Of a DNA stretch of 64,000 bases, positions 44,429 through 53,561 are shown piece after piece (position 1 is the stretch's first letter; the number at the start of each line of letters is the position of its first letter). A model generated the notes under the pieces. The model made no database searches. It was not told where the DNA came from and worked only from the letters and a program-made list of their open reading frames with translations. The stretch comes from Streptomyces zaomyceticus (GTDB taxonomy: Bacteria; Actinomycetota; Actinomycetes; Streptomycetales; Streptomycetaceae): NCBI RefSeq assembly GCF_014656215.1, contig NZ_BNBZ01000019.1, positions 89,267 through 153,266 of the forward strand. Direction: 5' to 3'. A program made the translations under genes and the position numbers.

Positions 44429-45486
44429 GTTCCACCGCCCCGGCGTCCGGGCCGTCCGGCATCGACCACGTCGACGAGCGGCTCCTGCGCACCACCCCGC
44501 TGAAGAAGCTCCTGGCCCGCCCCGAGCTCGGCTCGGTCGTCGGCGCGATCGCCGTCTTCGTCTTCTTCTCGGTGGTCGCCGACAGCTTCCTGAAGCCCTC
44601 CAGCCTCGGGACCGTGCTCTACGCGGCCTCCACCATCGGCATCATGGCGGTCCCCGTCGCCCTGCTGATGATCGGCGGCGAGTTCGACCTGTCCGCCGGT
44701 GTCCTGGTCACCAGCTCGGCCCTGATCTCGTCGATGTTCAGCTACCAGATGACGGCGAACGTCTGGGTCGGCGTCGGTGTCTCGCTGCTCGTCACCCTGG
44801 CGATCGGCGTCTTCAACGGCTTCATGCTGACCCGTACCCGACTGCCCAGTTTCATCATCACGCTCGGCACCTTCCTGATGCTGACGGGGCTGAACCTGGG
44901 GCTCACCAAGCTGATCAGCGGCACCGTCTCCACCAAGACCATCGCCGACATGGAGGGCTTCTCCTCCGCCCGCAAGCTCTTCGCCTCGCAGCTGACCATC
45001 GGCGGCGTCGAGTTCAAGGTCACCATCCTGTGGTGGTTCGGCCTGGTCGCGCTCGCCACCTGGATCCTGCTCCGGACCCGCTTCGGCAACTGGATCTTCG
45101 CGGTCGGCGGTGGCTCCGACGCGGCCCGCGCGGTCGGTGTCCCCGTGTACCGGACGAAGATCGGCCTCTACATGGGCGTGGCGTTCTGCGCCTGGATCTC
45201 CGGCCAGCACCTGCTCTTCTCCTTCGACGTCGTCCAGTCGGGCGAAGGCGTCGGCAACGAACTGATCTACATCATCGCGGCCGTCATCGGCGGCTGTCTG
45301 ATCACCGGCGGATACGGCTCCGCGATCGGTTCGGCGGTCGGTGCCCTCATCTTCGGCATGACCAGCAAGGGCATCGTGTACGCCGAGTGGAACCCGGACT
45401 GGTTCAAGTTCTTCCTGGGAGCGATGCTCCTCCTGGCGACCCTGCTGAACGCCTGGATCCGCAAGCGCGTGGAGGCCACCAAGTGA
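44425..45486 (+). CDS. Sugar ABC transporter permease (RbsC-like)
   Basis: This 353-residue BPD_transp_2-type permease has about ten membrane segments and the conserved loop LLMIGGEFDLSAG, SFIITLGTFLMLTGL, and VIGGCLITGGYGSAIGSAVG. It forms the channel for the binding protein encoded upstream. Both ends overlap neighbours (ATGA upstream, GTGA downstream). Confidence 0.95.
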   Translation: MSSTAPASGPSGIDHVDERLLRTTPLKKLLARPELGSVVGAIAVFVFFSVVADSFLKPSSLGTVLYAASTIGIMAVPVALLMIGGEFDLSAGVLVTSSALISSMFSYQMTANVWVGVGVSLLVTLAIGVFNGFMLTRTRLPSFIITLGTFLMLTGLNLGLTKLISGTVSTKTIADMEGFSSARKLFASQLTIGGVEFKVTILWWFGLVALATWILLRTRFGNWIFAVGGGSDAARAVGVPVYRTKIGLYMGVAFCAWISGQHLLFSFDVVQSGEGVGNELIYIIAAVIGGCLITGGYGSAIGSAVGALIFGMTSKGIVYAEWNPDWFKFFLGAMLLLATLLNAWIRKRVEATK

Positions 45487-46289
45487 CGACGGCCACGAAG
45501 ACCGAGTCCGCTCCTCTCGTCGAGCTCGACGACGTCAGCAAGTACTACGGCAACATCCGCGCCCTCGAAGGGGTGTCCCTGGAGGTCCGCTCCGGAGAGA
45601 TCTCCTGCGTACTCGGCGACAACGGCGCCGGCAAGTCCACCCTCATCAAGATCGTCGCCGGGCTGCACCGGCACGACGCGGGCACCTTCCGCATCGAGGG
45701 CGAGGAGGTCACCCTCGCCAATCCGCGCGACGCCCTCGACCGGGGCATCGCCACCGTCTACCAGGACCTCGCCGTGGTCCCCCTGATGCCGGTCTGGCGG
45801 AACTTCTTCCTCGGCTCCGAGCCCACCAGGGGCTCCGGCCCCTTCAAGCGGCTCGACGTCGGTCTGATGCGCGACACCACGCGTGAGGCGCTGCTCCGCA
45901 TGGGCATCGACCTGCGCGACGTCGACCAGCCGATCGGCACCCTCTCCGGCGGCGAGCGCCAGTGCGTGGCCATCGCCCGCGCGGTCCACTTCGGCGCGAA
46001 GGTCCTCGTCCTCGACGAGCCGACCGCCGCGCTCGGCGTCAAGCAGTCCGGCGTCGTCCTGAAGTACGTGGCCGCCGCCCGGGACCAGGGTCTCGGCGTG
46101 GTCCTCATCACCCACAACCCGCACCACGCCTACCTCGTCGGCGACCGTTTCGTCCTGCTCAAGCGCGGAGTGATGGCCGGCAGCCACACCAAGGACTCCG
46201 TCACGCTCGACGAGTTGACCCGGCAGATGGCCGGCGGCACCGAGCTGGAGGACCTCCGGCACGAACTGGAGCGGCCGTCCGGGACGTGA
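45483..46289 (+). CDS. Sugar ABC transporter ATPase, single domain
   Basis: This 268-residue ATPase has Walker A GDNGAGKST, signature LSGGERQCVAIARAV, and Walker B VLVLDEPTAAL. RbsA-type partners normally have two fused nucleotide-binding domains (~500 residues); this one has one, as in FrcA-like proteins, so it should act as a homodimer. The GTG at 45483 overlaps the permease stop (GTGA). Confidence 0.94.
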   Translation: MTTATKTESAPLVELDDVSKYYGNIRALEGVSLEVRSGEISCVLGDNGAGKSTLIKIVAGLHRHDAGTFRIEGEEVTLANPRDALDRGIATVYQDLAVVPLMPVWRNFFLGSEPTRGSGPFKRLDVGLMRDTTREALLRMGIDLRDVDQPIGTLSGGERQCVAIARAVHFGAKVLVLDEPTAALGVKQSGVVLKYVAAARDQGLGVVLITHNPHHAYLVGDRFVLLKRGVMAGSHTKDSVTLDELTRQMAGGTELEDLRHELERPSGT

Positions 46290-46346
46290 CGGACGCGGCC
46301 GTGATCGAACGGCCCCTTGACACCCGACCTGGCAGAATCGGAGCCG

Positions 46347-47522
46347 ATGAGTACCTACCGTGACCTCGCGCACCGGGGCTCCGCCCGCGGCACCGTGCTG
46401 CGGACCGTCGGCACCCGGGAGCGGCGCTCCCATCTGACGGCGCCCCGGGTGCCGACCGTCGGCATCGACATCGGCGGTACGAAGGTGATGGCCGGCGTCG
46501 TCGACGCCGACGGCAACATCCTGGAGAAGCTCCGTACGGAGACCCCCGACAAGTCCAAGAGCCCCAAGGTCGTCGAGGACACCATCGTCGAACTGGTCCT
46601 GGACCTCTCCGACCGGCACGATGTGCACGCCGTCGGCATCGGCGCGGCCGGCTGGGTCGACGCCGAGCGCGCCACGGTGCTGTTCGCCCCGCACCTGGCC
46701 TGGCGCAACGAGCCCCTCCGTGACGCCCTCCAGGGCCGGCTCGCCGTCCCCGTCATGGTGGACAACGACGCGAACACCGCGGCCTGGGCCGAATGGCGCT
46801 TCGGCGCCGGACGCGGCGAGGACCACCTCGTCATGATCACCCTCGGCACGGGCATCGGCGGCGCCATCCTGGAGGGCGGTCAGGTCAAGCGCGGCAAGTA
46901 CGGGGTGGCCGGCGAGTTCGGCCATATGCAGGTCGTCCCCGGCGGGCACCGCTGCCCCTGCGGGAACCGCGGCTGCTGGGAGCAGTACAGCTCCGGGAAC
47001 GCGCTGGTCCGTGAGGCCCGCGAGCTGGCCGCCGCCGACTCCCCGGTCGCGTACGGGCTCATCGAACGGGTCAAGGGGAACGTCCCGGAGATCACCGGAC
47101 CGCTCATCACCGAGCTGGCCCGTGAGGGCGACGCCATGTGCGTCGAGCTGTTCCAGGACATCGGCCAGTGGCTCGGCGTCGGCATCGCCAACCTCGCCGC
47201 CGCCCTCGACCCCTCCTGCTTCGTCATCGGCGGTGGCGTCTCGGCCGCCGACGACCTGCTCATCGGCCCCGCGAGGGACTCCTTCCGCCGCCACCTCACC
47301 GGCCGCGGCTACCGTCCCGAGGCCCGCATCACCCGTGCCCAGCTCGGCCCCGAGGCCGGGATGGTCGGCGCCGCCGACCTCGCCCGGCTCGTCGCCCGCC
47401 GCTTCCGCCGCGCCAACCGGCGCCGGGTGGAGCGGTACGAACGGTACGAGCGTTACGCCCAGGCCCTCCGCAACGGGACCTCGGGCCGGGCCGCCCGTAC
47501 CCCCGAGGACCCGCCTTCATGA
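46347..47522 (+). CDS. ROK-family sugar kinase
   Basis: This 391-residue kinase has the ATP motif GIDIGGTKVMAGVVD, the catalytic-Asp segment VDNDANTAAWAEWRFG, ITLGTGIGGAIL, and the zinc motif CPCGNRGCWEQYSSG. It resembles glucokinases. It probably phosphorylates the sugar imported by the upstream ABC transporter. The C-terminus carries a basic, repetitive RRRVERYERYERY tail beyond the usual kinase end. Its stop overlaps the next start (ATGA). Confidence 0.93.
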   Translation: MSTYRDLAHRGSARGTVLRTVGTRERRSHLTAPRVPTVGIDIGGTKVMAGVVDADGNILEKLRTETPDKSKSPKVVEDTIVELVLDLSDRHDVHAVGIGAAGWVDAERATVLFAPHLAWRNEPLRDALQGRLAVPVMVDNDANTAAWAEWRFGAGRGEDHLVMITLGTGIGGAILEGGQVKRGKYGVAGEFGHMQVVPGGHRCPCGNRGCWEQYSSGNALVREARELAAADSPVAYGLIERVKGNVPEITGPLITELAREGDAMCVELFQDIGQWLGVGIANLAAALDPSCFVIGGGVSAADDLLIGPARDSFRRHLTGRGYRPEARITRAQLGPEAGMVGAADLARLVARRFRRANRRRVERYERYERYAQALRNGTSGRAARTPEDPPS

Positions 47523-48097
47523 CCCTGCCCCACCAGCCCACCCTTCCGCGCACCCCGCAGGACAAGATGCCCGAGGACCGACGGCACATGATCCGCCGCC
47601 GCTGGCTGACGGCGATCATCATCGTGCTGCTCGTGGGGATCCCGGCCGGCTATCTGGTCATCTCCGCCGGTCAGAGCCGTGACAGCGGCCGTGACAAGGA
47701 GCGCGAGTCCTCGGCGGCCGGGCTCCAGGACAACTGGCCCTCGCTGATGAAGCGCCGGGTCTTCGAGGTCCCGATCCCGGGCGGTGCCTGGGACGTCGCG
47801 TACTACGAGACCAGCAACTGGAAGACGAGCCGGCTGTACGTGCAGTTCACGACGACCGCCACCGGCCTCGACGCCTTCCTGGCGGAGTCCGGCACCGGCC
47901 GTGCGGCCCTCACCCCGGGCCGGATCACGATCGGCGAGCGCGATGCCGACATCGCCGGCTGGACCTTCGCCGAGGGCATGACCTGGGCGGGCACGACGGT
48001 GAAGCGCGAGGAGCCGCGTCCGACGACCGACCTGACGGTCGACCTCACCGACCCGGCTTTCCCCCGGGTGTACGCGGTCTCGGCGACCAGCCCCTGA
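47519..48097 (+). CDS. Single-pass membrane protein of unknown function
   Basis: This 192-residue protein has a cytoplasmic basic N-terminus, one membrane helix (LTAIIIVLLVGIPAGYLVIS, ~31-50) and an external domain of ~130 residues with no recognised motif (FEVPIPGGAWDVAYYETSNW, AFLAESGTGRAALTPGRITI). The ATG at 47519 overlaps the kinase stop, so it is the last gene of the sugar cluster by position, though a sugar role is not shown. Confidence 0.65.
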   Translation: MTLPHQPTLPRTPQDKMPEDRRHMIRRRWLTAIIIVLLVGIPAGYLVISAGQSRDSGRDKERESSAAGLQDNWPSLMKRRVFEVPIPGGAWDVAYYETSNWKTSRLYVQFTTTATGLDAFLAESGTGRAALTPGRITIGERDADIAGWTFAEGMTWAGTTVKREEPRPTTDLTVDLTDPAFPRVYAVSATSP

Positions 48098-48109
48098 CCC
48101 GCCGGGTCC

Positions 48110-48210
48110 CGCTTCCGGGGGACCGCGCGAGCGTCGACCGTCCCTCCCGGTCGGGCGACGCCGCTTCCGTGACGCCGCTTCCGGGGGACCGCAGGAGCGC
48201 CGGCCGTCCC
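48110..48210. repeat. 35-bp imperfect direct repeat
   Basis: CGCTTCCGGGGGACCGC begins at 48110 and at 48176, each followed by a diverged GAGCG(T/C)CG(A/G)CCGTCCC. It lies between convergent genes. Confidence 0.55.
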
Positions 48211-48217
48211 CCGACGG

Positions 48218-48658
48218 TCAGGCGCTCTTCTCCATGCCCGGCCGCAGCCGGGCGAGCAGGGTGTGGAGGGTCGCGCTCTCGTCCGCGTCGAGGGTGTCGA
48301 GGGCCCCGCGGGTGGCCTGCATCTCCTCGCGGACGCGACGGATGACGTCCCGGCCCTCGTCGGTCGCCACGACGTTCTTGACCCGACGGTCGGAGGGGTC
48401 GGGTTCGCGGCGGACCAGGGCGCGGGCCTCCAGGCGGTCGATGATGCCGGTGACGTTGGACGCGTCGCACACGAGCAGGGTGGCGAGGGCGCGCATCGGC
48501 AGCGGGCCGTCGAGCTGAGCGAGGACCTTGGCCTGGGTGGACGTCAGGCCGTGGTGGGCCGCGGCGGCGGCGAAGTCGCGCCACTGGGCCGTGCCGATCG
48601 CGGCGAGGAGCTCCATGAGCTGGAGCTTGGTGGGGGCCGGGGAGGTCGTCGCGGTCAT
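48218..48658 (-). CDS. MarR-family transcriptional regulator
   Basis: This 146-residue winged-helix protein has the MarR core: HHGLTSTQAKVLAQLDGPL, LATLLVCDASNVTGIIDRLE as recognition helix, and the wing LVRREPDPSDRRVKNV. It is divergent from a DHA2-type efflux gene, the usual MarR arrangement. Three TTGA-N5-TCAA palindromes lie between them, so it probably represses both genes until a ligand binds. Confidence 0.94.
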   Translation of the reverse strand: MTATTSPAPTKLQLMELLAAIGTAQWRDFAAAAAHHGLTSTQAKVLAQLDGPLPMRALATLLVCDASNVTGIIDRLEARALVRREPDPSDRRVKNVVATDEGRDVIRRVREEMQATRGALDTLDADESATLHTLLARLRPGMEKSA

Positions 48659-48680
48659 GGGCCGAGCCTACTCAGAACAC

Positions 48681-48755
48681 TTGACATTATCAATTGTTTA
48701 CTTGACCACCTCAAGTATCGGGGTCTACCTTCGGCGAAGTACTTGATGACATCAA
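48681..48755. promoter_or_regulatory. Three MarR-type operators
   Basis: TTGACATTATCAA (48681-48693), TTGACCACCTCAA (48702-48714, extended to TACTTGA/TCAAGTA arms at 48699-48717) and TTGATGACATCAA (48743-48755) share TTGA-N5-TCAA. Starts are 21 and 41 bp apart, on the same helical face. Confidence 0.75.
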
Positions 48756-48827
48756 ACATCGACGATCTGAAGCAGTGACGCTCCGAAGCGCCGACGTTGC
48801 CGAAGCACTGAGAAGGCCTCCCCTGTC

Positions 48828-50318
48828 ATGAGCCACACCCCCGCGCCGCCCACCGCCGATCCCCGGCGCGAGACGCGCATCGTCTTCGCCCTGAGCCTCG
48901 CCGCCATGGTCGTGTCGATGATGCAGACCCTGCCGGTCCCGATCCTCGGCCTCATCCGCACCGACCTCGGCACCTCGACCGCCAACGTGAGCTGGGTGAC
49001 CACCGCCACGCTGCTCTCCGCCGCCGTCTTCACCCCGCTGCTCGGCCGCTTCGGCGACCAGCACGGCAAGAAGCCCACCCTCGTCGCCGTGCTCGGCGTC
49101 ATGGTCCTCGGCTCCGTCGTCGCCGCCCTCGCCACCTCGCTGCCCCTGCTGATCCTCGGCCGCGTCCTCCAGGGCGCCGCCACCGCGATCTTCCCGCTCG
49201 CCCTGTCCGTCCTGCGCGAGGAGGTCCGGCCGCAGAAGCTGCCCGGCGCCATGTCGCTGGTCAGCGGCACCCTCGCCTTCGGCAGCGGCCTCGCGCTCGT
49301 CGCGACCGGCCTGCTCACCTCCGGCTCCGGCGCCGACTACCGCAGCGCCTTCTGGATGGCGACCGGCTTCGCCGCGCTCGCCCTGCTCGCCGTCGTCCTC
49401 CTGGTCCCCGCGACCCGCCACAAGACCGGCGGCCGCACCGACTTCCTCGGCGCGCTGACCCTCGGCCTCACCCTGCTGCTGCTCCTGCTGCCCATCTCCC
49501 AGGGCCACGAGTGGGGCTGGACCTCGGCCCGCACGCTCGGCAGCTTCGCCGGCGCGGCCGTCATGACCGTCGTCTGGGTCCTCGTGGAGCGGAAGGTCCG
49601 CGAACCCCTCGTCGACATGAAGATGTTCGTGCACCGGCCGGTCCTCATGGCCAACCTGGCCGGCATCCTCGTCGGCTTCGGCATGTTCGCGAACTTCCTG
49701 GGTGTCTCCTACCTCGTCCAGATGCCGGAGGCCCTGACCGGCTACGGCTTCGACGCGTCCATCCTGCGTGCCTCCGTGCAGTTCCTGCTGCCCGGCGCGA
49801 TCGTCTCGCTGCTCGCCTCCCCGATCGGCGGCCAGCTGGTCCGCCACCGCGGCCCCCGCACGGCCCTCGCCCTGGCCGCCGCCCTCGGCGCCGTGGGCTT
49901 CGCCTGGCTCGGCCTCGACCACGGCCACACGGCGTCGGTGATCGGCGCGGGCATCGTCGTCGGCGCGGCCGTCAGCTTCGGTTACGCGGCCATGCCGGCC
50001 GTCATCATGGCGAGCGTCCCGCACCACCAGAGCGGCATCGCCAACGGCATCAACTCCATCTCCCGCTCCACGGGCAGCGCGATCGGCAGCGCCGTCGTCA
50101 CCACGATCCTCGCCTCGCAGACCCTGGAGCACCTCCCCGCCGGAGTCCCGCCCCTCCCCGCCGAGTCCGGCTTCACCCTCACCTTCTGGATCGGGGCCAC
50201 GGCCTTCGCGCTGGTGGCGGCGATAGCGGGTCTGGGCCTGCGAGGCCGCCCGGCCTCCCGTACGACTCCGGCCCCGGCTCCCGCGGCCGTCGTCCCGGAG
50301 AAGGTGGCCGCCGGCTGA
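48828..50318 (+). CDS. MFS efflux transporter, DHA2 (14-TM) family
   Basis: This 496-residue transporter has the DHA2-type signatures: WVTTATLLSAAVFTPLLGRF (motif A/D1 region), GRFGDQHGKKPTLV, GRVLQGAATAIFPLALSVLR (motif C region), and GIANGINSISRSTGSAIGSA. It is likely a drug or metabolite exporter. The ATG at 48828 follows GAAGGCC. MarR-type operators upstream suggest ligand-inducible expression. Confidence 0.92.
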   Translation: MSHTPAPPTADPRRETRIVFALSLAAMVVSMMQTLPVPILGLIRTDLGTSTANVSWVTTATLLSAAVFTPLLGRFGDQHGKKPTLVAVLGVMVLGSVVAALATSLPLLILGRVLQGAATAIFPLALSVLREEVRPQKLPGAMSLVSGTLAFGSGLALVATGLLTSGSGADYRSAFWMATGFAALALLAVVLLVPATRHKTGGRTDFLGALTLGLTLLLLLLPISQGHEWGWTSARTLGSFAGAAVMTVVWVLVERKVREPLVDMKMFVHRPVLMANLAGILVGFGMFANFLGVSYLVQMPEALTGYGFDASILRASVQFLLPGAIVSLLASPIGGQLVRHRGPRTALALAAALGAVGFAWLGLDHGHTASVIGAGIVVGAAVSFGYAAMPAVIMASVPHHQSGIANGINSISRSTGSAIGSAVVTTILASQTLEHLPAGVPPLPAESGFTLTFWIGATAFALVAAIAGLGLRGRPASRTTPAPAPAAVVPEKVAAG

Positions 50319-50333
50319 CATCGGCCGGACGCC

Positions 50334-50370
50334 GAAGCCCCACCGGAGAGCGTGTGCTCCGGTGGGCTTC
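50334..50370. terminator. Hairpin after the MFS gene
   Basis: GAAGCCCCACCGGAG pairs with CTCCGGTGGGCTTC with one bulged C. It lies 16 bp after the MFS stop and before the convergent NmrA-like gene. Confidence 0.75.
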
Positions 50371-50429
50371 GCGCGAAGGGGGAGTCGACCGGCGACGGCC
50401 GCCGACGGCGGGCCCTCGGACCCGGGTGC

Positions 50430-51245
50430 TCAGCGGAACGCGGCCGCGTTCTCCCGGGCCCACCGCGCGAACGTGTGCGCCGGGCGGCCCGTCACCTTCT
50501 CGATCACTCCGTTCGGGGTGTTGTACTCGGCCGGCGGGTCGGCGAAGACCTCCAGCTGGAAGTCGATCATGTGTTCCGGCACGCCCTGCTTCCGCATCGC
50601 CGCCCGCGCCTCGTCCGGTGTCAGCTCCGCGAACTCCACCGTCCGCCCGGCCGCGGCGCCCAGTGCGGCGATCTTCTCCCGCAGCGAGATCCGCTCGGGA
50701 CCGGTCAGCAGGTACTCCGCGCCCCCGTGGCCCTCGTGCAGCAACGCCGTCGCGGCCACCGCGCCGATGTCCCCCTCGTGCACCATCGCCGTACGGGAGT
50801 CCCCGTACGGCCGCTCGACCCGCCCCGCGCGCACCTCGTCCGCCCACTCCAGGGCGTTGGCCATGATCTCGGTCGGCGCCACCGCGGTCCACGCGAGGCC
50901 CGAGGCCCGCACCGCCGGCTCCAGTGTCGACTCCGACCAGCCGGCCAGCATGGTGACCCGGCGCACCCCCGCGGCTTCGATCGCCGCCGTCAGCTCCGCG
51001 CCGTTCTCCAGCGGCGCGTAGCCGTCGCCCCCGAAGTTGATCAGATGCACGGCGATCACGCCGTGCAGCGCGGACTCCAGGGACGCCGCGTCGGTGAGGT
51101 CGCCCCCGACGACCTCCACTCCCGGACCGAGGGCCGCCGCCCCGGGCCGCCGGGTCAGTGCCCGCACCGGCGCACCGGCCTCCCGCAGCGCCGCCACGAC
51201 CTGTCGCCCGACCGTGCCGGTCGCGCCCGCCACCAGAATCGTCAT
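50430..51245 (-). CDS. NmrA-like NAD(P)-binding protein
   Basis: This 271-residue atypical SDR has the Rossmann motif ILVAGATGTVGRQVVAAL and the NmrA-family follow-on VRALTRRP. It lacks the classical YxxxK, like NmrA sensors or quinone reductases. It may bind NADP or reduce a quinone. The ATG at 51245 follows GGGGAGA. It is divergent from pcaL across 291 bp containing a strong palindrome. Confidence 0.85.
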   Translation of the reverse strand: MTILVAGATGTVGRQVVAALREAGAPVRALTRRPGAAALGPGVEVVGGDLTDAASLESALHGVIAVHLINFGGDGYAPLENGAELTAAIEAAGVRRVTMLAGWSESTLEPAVRASGLAWTAVAPTEIMANALEWADEVRAGRVERPYGDSRTAMVHEGDIGAVAATALLHEGHGGAEYLLTGPERISLREKIAALGAAAGRTVEFAELTPDEARAAMRKQGVPEHMIDFQLEVFADPPAEYNTPNGVIEKVTGRPAHTFARWARENAAAFR

Positions 51246-51303
51246 GTCCGTCTCCCCGCGCCGTCCGCGGCCGGTCCTTCCGGCCACGCACCCACGTTGA
51301 CAC

Positions 51304-51332
51304 CCCTTGCGGACAGCTACCGTCCGCAAGGG
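51304..51332. promoter_or_regulatory. Palindrome in the NmrA-like/pcaL divergent region
   Basis: CCCTTGCGGAC and GTCCGCAAGGG are perfect 11-bp arms around 7 nt, preceded by TTGACA (51297-51302). HxlR-type repressors often control NmrA-like genes through CTTGCGGA-like sites, but no regulator gene is adjacent. Confidence 0.55.
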
Positions 51333-51536
51333 AAGGCCGGGGGGACGGCCGCCGGCCGGGGTACGCCGGGTGCGTCGCCCGCGCACCCGAGTCGCCGACC
51401 GAGGAGGTATCGAGGAGGCCGGGATCCGGACCCGCCCCGGCCGATACGCTGCCCGGGAGGTCCGACGCCCGGCCGGACCCGTACGGCCGCCGCCCCGGTC
51501 ACGGGCGCGGCGGTGAGAGATGAGAGGGTCTTGCGG

Positions 51537-52787
51537 GTGAGTGAGACACCGACGAACACCCTGCAATACCGACTCGACGGGCGCGAGGACGCCCCGGTCC
51601 TCGTTCTGGGGCCCTCGCTGGGGACGACCTGGCACATGTGGGATCGGCAGATACCCGAACTCACCCGGGACTGGCGGATCGTCCGTTTCGACCTTCCCGG
51701 GCACGGCGGCGCCCCCGCCGAGCCCTTCACCTCCGTCGCCGAACTCGGGGACCGGCTGCTCGCCACCCTCGACGCGATCGGCGTCCAGCGCTTCGGGTAC
51801 GCGGGCTGCTCTCTCGGCGGGGCCGTCGGCCTCGACCTGGCCCTGCGCGCGCCCCACCGGGTCGCCTCCCTCGCCCTGGTCGCCACCTCTCCGCGGTTCG
51901 GCACCGCCGACGAGTTCCGCCAGCGCGGTGTCATCGTCCGCGCCAACGGTCTGGAGCCGATGGCGCGCACCGCCCCCGAGCAGTGGTTCACCTCGCTGTT
52001 CGCCGGTGCCCAGCCCGCGATCGTGGACTGGGCCGTCCAGATGGTCCGGACGACCGACCCCGCCTGCTACATCGCCGCCTGCGAGGCCCTCGCCGTGTTC
52101 GACGTGCGGGAGGCCCTCGACCGGATCGGCGTCCCCGCCCTCGTCCTCGTCGGCTCGGAGGACCAGGTCACCGGCCCCGCCGAGGCCCGCACCCTGGTCG
52201 CCGGTATCGCCGACGCCCGGCTCGCCGTCGTCCCCGGCGCCTCGCACCTGGCCCCCGTCGAGCAGCCCGCCGCCGTCACCGACCTGCTCATCGAGCACTT
52301 CGCCGGCACCGCGCCGGACACCAGCGGCCCGCTGACCGTGCCGCCGCTGCCCGCGGCCCCGGTGCCCGCCGCCGAGCCGGCGCCGGCCGCCGAACCCACC
52401 GAGGCCGGTCGCCCCGACCCGTACGAGAAGGGGCTCGGACTGCGCCGCGAGGTCCTCGGCGACGCCCATGTCGACCAGGCCCTCGCCGGTGACCCGGGCG
52501 GGGCCTTCCAGGACCTGGTCACCCGGTACGCCTGGGGCGAGGTCTGGAGCCGGGACGGTCTCGACCGGCGTACCCGCAGCGTCGTCACCCTCACCGCCCT
52601 CATCGCCGGCGGCCACCGCGAGGCCCTCGCCGACCACACCCGCGCGGCCCTCCGCAACGGTCTGTCGGCCGAGGAACTGCGCGAGATCGTGCTCCACGCG
52701 GGCGTGTACGTCGGCTTCCCCGCCGCCGAGACCGCGCTGCGGGTGGTGGCCCGCGTCGTCGAGGAGGAGACGACTCCTCCGGCCTAG
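51537..52787 (+). CDS. pcaL: Fused 3-oxoadipate enol-lactonase / 4-carboxymuconolactone decarboxylase
   Basis: This 416-residue fusion carries out two steps of the protocatechuate branch of the beta-ketoadipate pathway. Residues 1-255 are an alpha/beta hydrolase with FDLPGHGGAP and nucleophile Ser92 in GCSLGG, with the family His in VPGASHLAPVEQP. An Ala/Pro linker follows. Residues ~300-410 are a carboxymuconolactone decarboxylase domain (YAWGEVWSRDGLDRRTRSVV, HAGVYVGFPAAETALRV). The GTG at 51537 has GAGAGG upstream. No other pca gene is nearby, so it is an orphan or a secondary copy. Confidence 0.9.
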   Translation: MSETPTNTLQYRLDGREDAPVLVLGPSLGTTWHMWDRQIPELTRDWRIVRFDLPGHGGAPAEPFTSVAELGDRLLATLDAIGVQRFGYAGCSLGGAVGLDLALRAPHRVASLALVATSPRFGTADEFRQRGVIVRANGLEPMARTAPEQWFTSLFAGAQPAIVDWAVQMVRTTDPACYIAACEALAVFDVREALDRIGVPALVLVGSEDQVTGPAEARTLVAGIADARLAVVPGASHLAPVEQPAAVTDLLIEHFAGTAPDTSGPLTVPPLPAAPVPAAEPAPAAEPTEAGRPDPYEKGLGLRREVLGDAHVDQALAGDPGGAFQDLVTRYAWGEVWSRDGLDRRTRSVVTLTALIAGGHREALADHTRAALRNGLSAEELREIVLHAGVYVGFPAAETALRVVARVVEEETTPPA

Positions 52788-52789
52788 GC

Positions 52790-52830
52790 CGTCTCTTCCG
52801 GATCTTGTCCGGCCCGCGCCGGAAGAGACG
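52790..52830. terminator. Hairpin after pcaL
   Basis: A perfect 12-bp stem (CGTCTCTTCCGG, 52790-52801, with 52819-52830) has a 17-nt loop, just after the pcaL stop. Confidence 0.75.
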
Positions 52831-52865
52831 ACCTGGTCGATGCCCGACGGCGTAATCTGGGGCCC

Positions 52866-53498
52866 GTGAAGCTGACGAAGAAGTCCCACGCCTGTGTGCG
52901 TCTCGAGAAGGACGGACGGACGCTCGTCCTGGACCCCGGGATGTTCACCGAGGAGGACGCGGTCCTGGGGGCCGACGCCCTGCTCGTCACGCACGAGCAC
53001 CCCGACCACTTCGACGCGGGCCGGCTGCGGGCGGCCCTGGAGGCCAATCCGGCCGCCGAGATCTGGACGCTGCGCAGCGTCGCCGACCAGCTCTCGGCGG
53101 CCTTCCCGGGACGGGTGCACACCGTCGGGCACGGCGACCGCTTCACGGCCGCCGGCTTCGACGTCCAGGTGCACGGCGAGCTGCACGCGGTGATCCACCC
53201 GGACATCCCGCGCATCACCAACGTCGGCTATCTCGTCGACGGCGCCGTCTTCCACCCCGGCGACGCGCTCACGGTGCCCGACGCTCCCGTGGACACGCTG
53301 CTGCTGCCCGTCATGGCCCCCTGGAACAAGATCTCCGAGGTCATCGACTACGTCCGCGAGCTCAAGCCGCGGCGGGCCTACGACATCCACGACGCCCTGC
53401 TGACGGATCTCGCCCGGCCCATCTATGACCGCCAGATCGGCGCGCTCGGCGGCACGGACCACGGCCGGCTCGCCCCCGGGGCCTCCACCGAGCTCTGA
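52866..53498 (+). CDS. Metallo-beta-lactamase-fold hydrolase
   Basis: This 210-residue protein has the metal motif LLVTHEHPDHFD and downstream ligand segments GELHAVIHPD and FHPGDALTVPD, characteristic of the UlaG-like MBL group. The active-site set looks complete. Its substrate is unknown. The GTG at 52866 is 78 bp after the pcaL stop, beyond a hairpin. Confidence 0.87.
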   Translation: MKLTKKSHACVRLEKDGRTLVLDPGMFTEEDAVLGADALLVTHEHPDHFDAGRLRAALEANPAAEIWTLRSVADQLSAAFPGRVHTVGHGDRFTAAGFDVQVHGELHAVIHPDIPRITNVGYLVDGAVFHPGDALTVPDAPVDTLLLPVMAPWNKISEVIDYVRELKPRRAYDIHDALLTDLARPIYDRQIGALGGTDHGRLAPGASTEL

Positions 53499-53561
53499 GC
53501 CGGACGGGGCGGCAGCCCGGCGAGGCACCGATTGTCGGACCCCGCACGTAGGCTGGCGAGC

